Origin: Psychrobacter sp. I-STPA10
Lineage (GTDB): Bacteria; Pseudomonadota; Gammaproteobacteria; Pseudomonadales; Moraxellaceae
Reading direction: 5' to 3'
Length of the DNA stretch: 64,000 bases
NCBI RefSeq assembly: GCF_021012795.1
Contig: NZ_VFYU01000018.1
Coordinates: 175,567 to 239,566, forward strand
The notes below the pieces were generated by a model that was not told the DNA's origin, did no database searches, and saw nothing but the letters and a program-made list of their open reading frames with translations. The position numbers and the translations under genes are program-made. The first letter of the stretch is position 1. Every line of letters starts with the position of its first letter. Of this stretch, positions 63,111 to 64,000 are shown in pieces.

Positions 63111-63982
63111 TTACTAAGTTATCAGAGCAAGATAAACAAATTAGTAAAAGCCAACTGTGTAACTTACTTGGTATTGTCAGAAGCAGTTACTACTACAGCA
63201 CTAAGATTAAGCCAATCGATATCGAAGCTATCAAGGTTAAAGCGTTAATTCGCCAGATATTTAATGACTCTAATGGCTCAGCAGGTACGCGCACTATCAC
63301 AGCTATCTTATGGCATCAACACGGTGTTAGGTTGTCTCGTTATAAAGCAGGTAAGTTTATGAAGCGTATGGGGCTTATCAGCAGACAGCTTAAGCAACCT
63401 AAGTACAAACACTGCGATGAGGGTCACAAGATTCATGACAATACCTTAGAGCGCAAATTTAGTCCCATAGCACCTAATCAAGTTTGGACTGGGGATGTGA
63501 CTTATATCCGTATCAAGGGTGGCTGGTGCTACTTAGCAATCGTTTTGGATTTATATGCTCGGCGCATTGTAGGCTTTGCTGTGTCAGATTCACCTAATAG
63601 CTTATTAACTGGATCAGCTTTAAAGATGGCTTATCACACTAGATTAAACCCTGCTGGGGTAATGTTCCACTCCGATCAGGGGAGTCATTATACCAGTCTT
63701 GAGTTCTCTATCTATGTGAGTGAGTGCAGTGATATGACTCACAGTATGAGTCGCCGTGGCAATTGTTGGGATAACGCTCCTACTGAGAGATTCTTCAGAA
63801 GTTTTAAGACTGAATGGATGCCAAAGGTTGGCTATGAGAATATTAAGGAAGCTAAGTGTGCTATTAATGAGTATATTTGGGGTTATTATCAAACCATCAG
63901 ACCACATACTTTCAACAATTATCTGACCCCATTAGAGAAAGAGAAACGTTACTTCAATCGAAACCTCTTATCTGTTGTCTAA
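63059..63982 (+). CDS. IS3-family transposase OrfB (DDE integrase), expressed by -1 frameshift
   Basis: About 308 codons in the -1 frame relative to orfA. The upstream part has SKSQLCNLLGIVRSSYYY and the HTH_21-like GTRTITAILWHQHGVRLS; the rve integrase core follows with the DDE triad: Asp in VWTGDVTYI, Asp in FHSDQGSHY and Glu in NAPTERFFRSF. An internal ATG at 63332 would give only the later 216 residues, so the frameshifted OrfAB is the probable active transposase. Intact: no stop inside the core. It ends 18 bases before the IS right end. Confidence 0.93.
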   Translation, partial: KKGFRSASIGQPERLSLITKLSEQDKQISKSQLCNLLGIVRSSYYYSTKIKPIDIEAIKVKALIRQIFNDSNGSAGTRTITAILWHQHGVRLSRYKAGKFMKRMGLISRQLKQPKYKHCDEGHKIHDNTLERKFSPIAPNQVWTGDVTYIRIKGGWCYLAIVLDLYARRIVGFAVSDSPNSLLTGSALKMAYHTRLNPAGVMFHSDQGSHYTSLEFSIYVSECSDMTHSMSRRGNCWDNAPTERFFRSFKTEWMPKVGYENIKEAKCAINEYIWGYYQTIRPHTFNNYLTPLEKEKRYFNRNLLSVV

Positions 63983-64000
63983 ATTTAGTTGACCACTACA

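Larger units (their letters stand above)
62734..64000 (+). mobile_element. IS3-family insertion sequence, apparently complete
   Basis: 1267 bases, from TGTAGTG at 62734 to CACTACA at the last base of the window. The terminal inverted repeats are imperfect but pair over about 40 bases (TGTAGTG ... AAGAGGTT on both ends). It has two overlapping frames in the orfA/orfB arrangement with a programmed frameshift site. The target-site duplication cannot be checked because the window ends at the element's right end. It sits in the helicase gene of the minus-strand operon. Confidence 0.9.

Overview
The window looks like a chromosomal segment of a low-GC gammaproteobacterium of the family Moraxellaceae, most likely Psychrobacter or a close relative. 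The basis is gene neighbourhood and protein character: a pilY1-pilE-pilE array like comC-comE-comF of Acinetobacter, fdxA next to mutS, rnfH/bamE/fur together, pilU-pilT next to yggS, and PRC-barrel/DUF2382 stress proteins. No rRNA gene is present, so the genus is inference.

Positions 1-10,420 form a type IV pilus region. It holds the C-terminal part of PilY1, two minor pilins, a major pilin with a sigma-54 promoter, and then a very AT-rich five-gene block after a large GT-C glycosyltransferase. That block reads as a polyprenyl-phosphate arabinofuranose pathway: a UbiA-type phosphoribosyltransferase, a flippase-like membrane protein, DprE1-like oxidase, DprE2-like reductase and a HAD phosphatase. 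A second, diverged major pilin follows. The likely output is pilin decorated with D-arabinofuranose, as known for TfpW of Pseudomonas aeruginosa group IV pili.

Positions 10,600-43,600 are mostly core genes: fdxA, mutS, secA, a lipoprotein, two DUF2382 proteins, a thiolase, hom, a DsbC-like lipoprotein, a DUF808 membrane protein, rne, rluC, a HAD phosphatase, engB, cytochromes c5 and c4, rnfH, bamE, fur, pilU, pilT, yggS and nadE. Three non-coding palindromic, MITE-like elements lie between genes (about 20.2, 41.7 and 43.8 kb).

Positions 44,000-52,960 carry a heme-acquisition locus read outward from one Fur-box-like operator. A TonB-dependent receptor and a two-domain HmuY-like lipoprotein run leftward, and hmuSTUV run rightward. 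A free-standing uroporphyrinogen-III methyltransferase follows.

Positions 53,250-64,000 are accessory DNA after a tRNA-Val. First comes a small graveyard of polymorphic-toxin tips and immunity genes: two orphan toxin tails, one intact and one decayed cognate immunity gene, a doubled SUKH-like immunity protein and a Fic-like remnant. Then comes a tight five-gene minus-strand operon encoding an SF1 helicase fused to the TOPRIM half of a type IA topoisomerase, a separate protein with the other half of the topoisomerase core, a protein that starts with the topoisomerase active-site tyrosine motif, a beta-propeller-like protein and a helical protein. An IS3-family element (62,734-64,000) has cut off the helicase N-terminus. 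This split topoisomerase-helicase operon is the best candidate here for an undescribed system.
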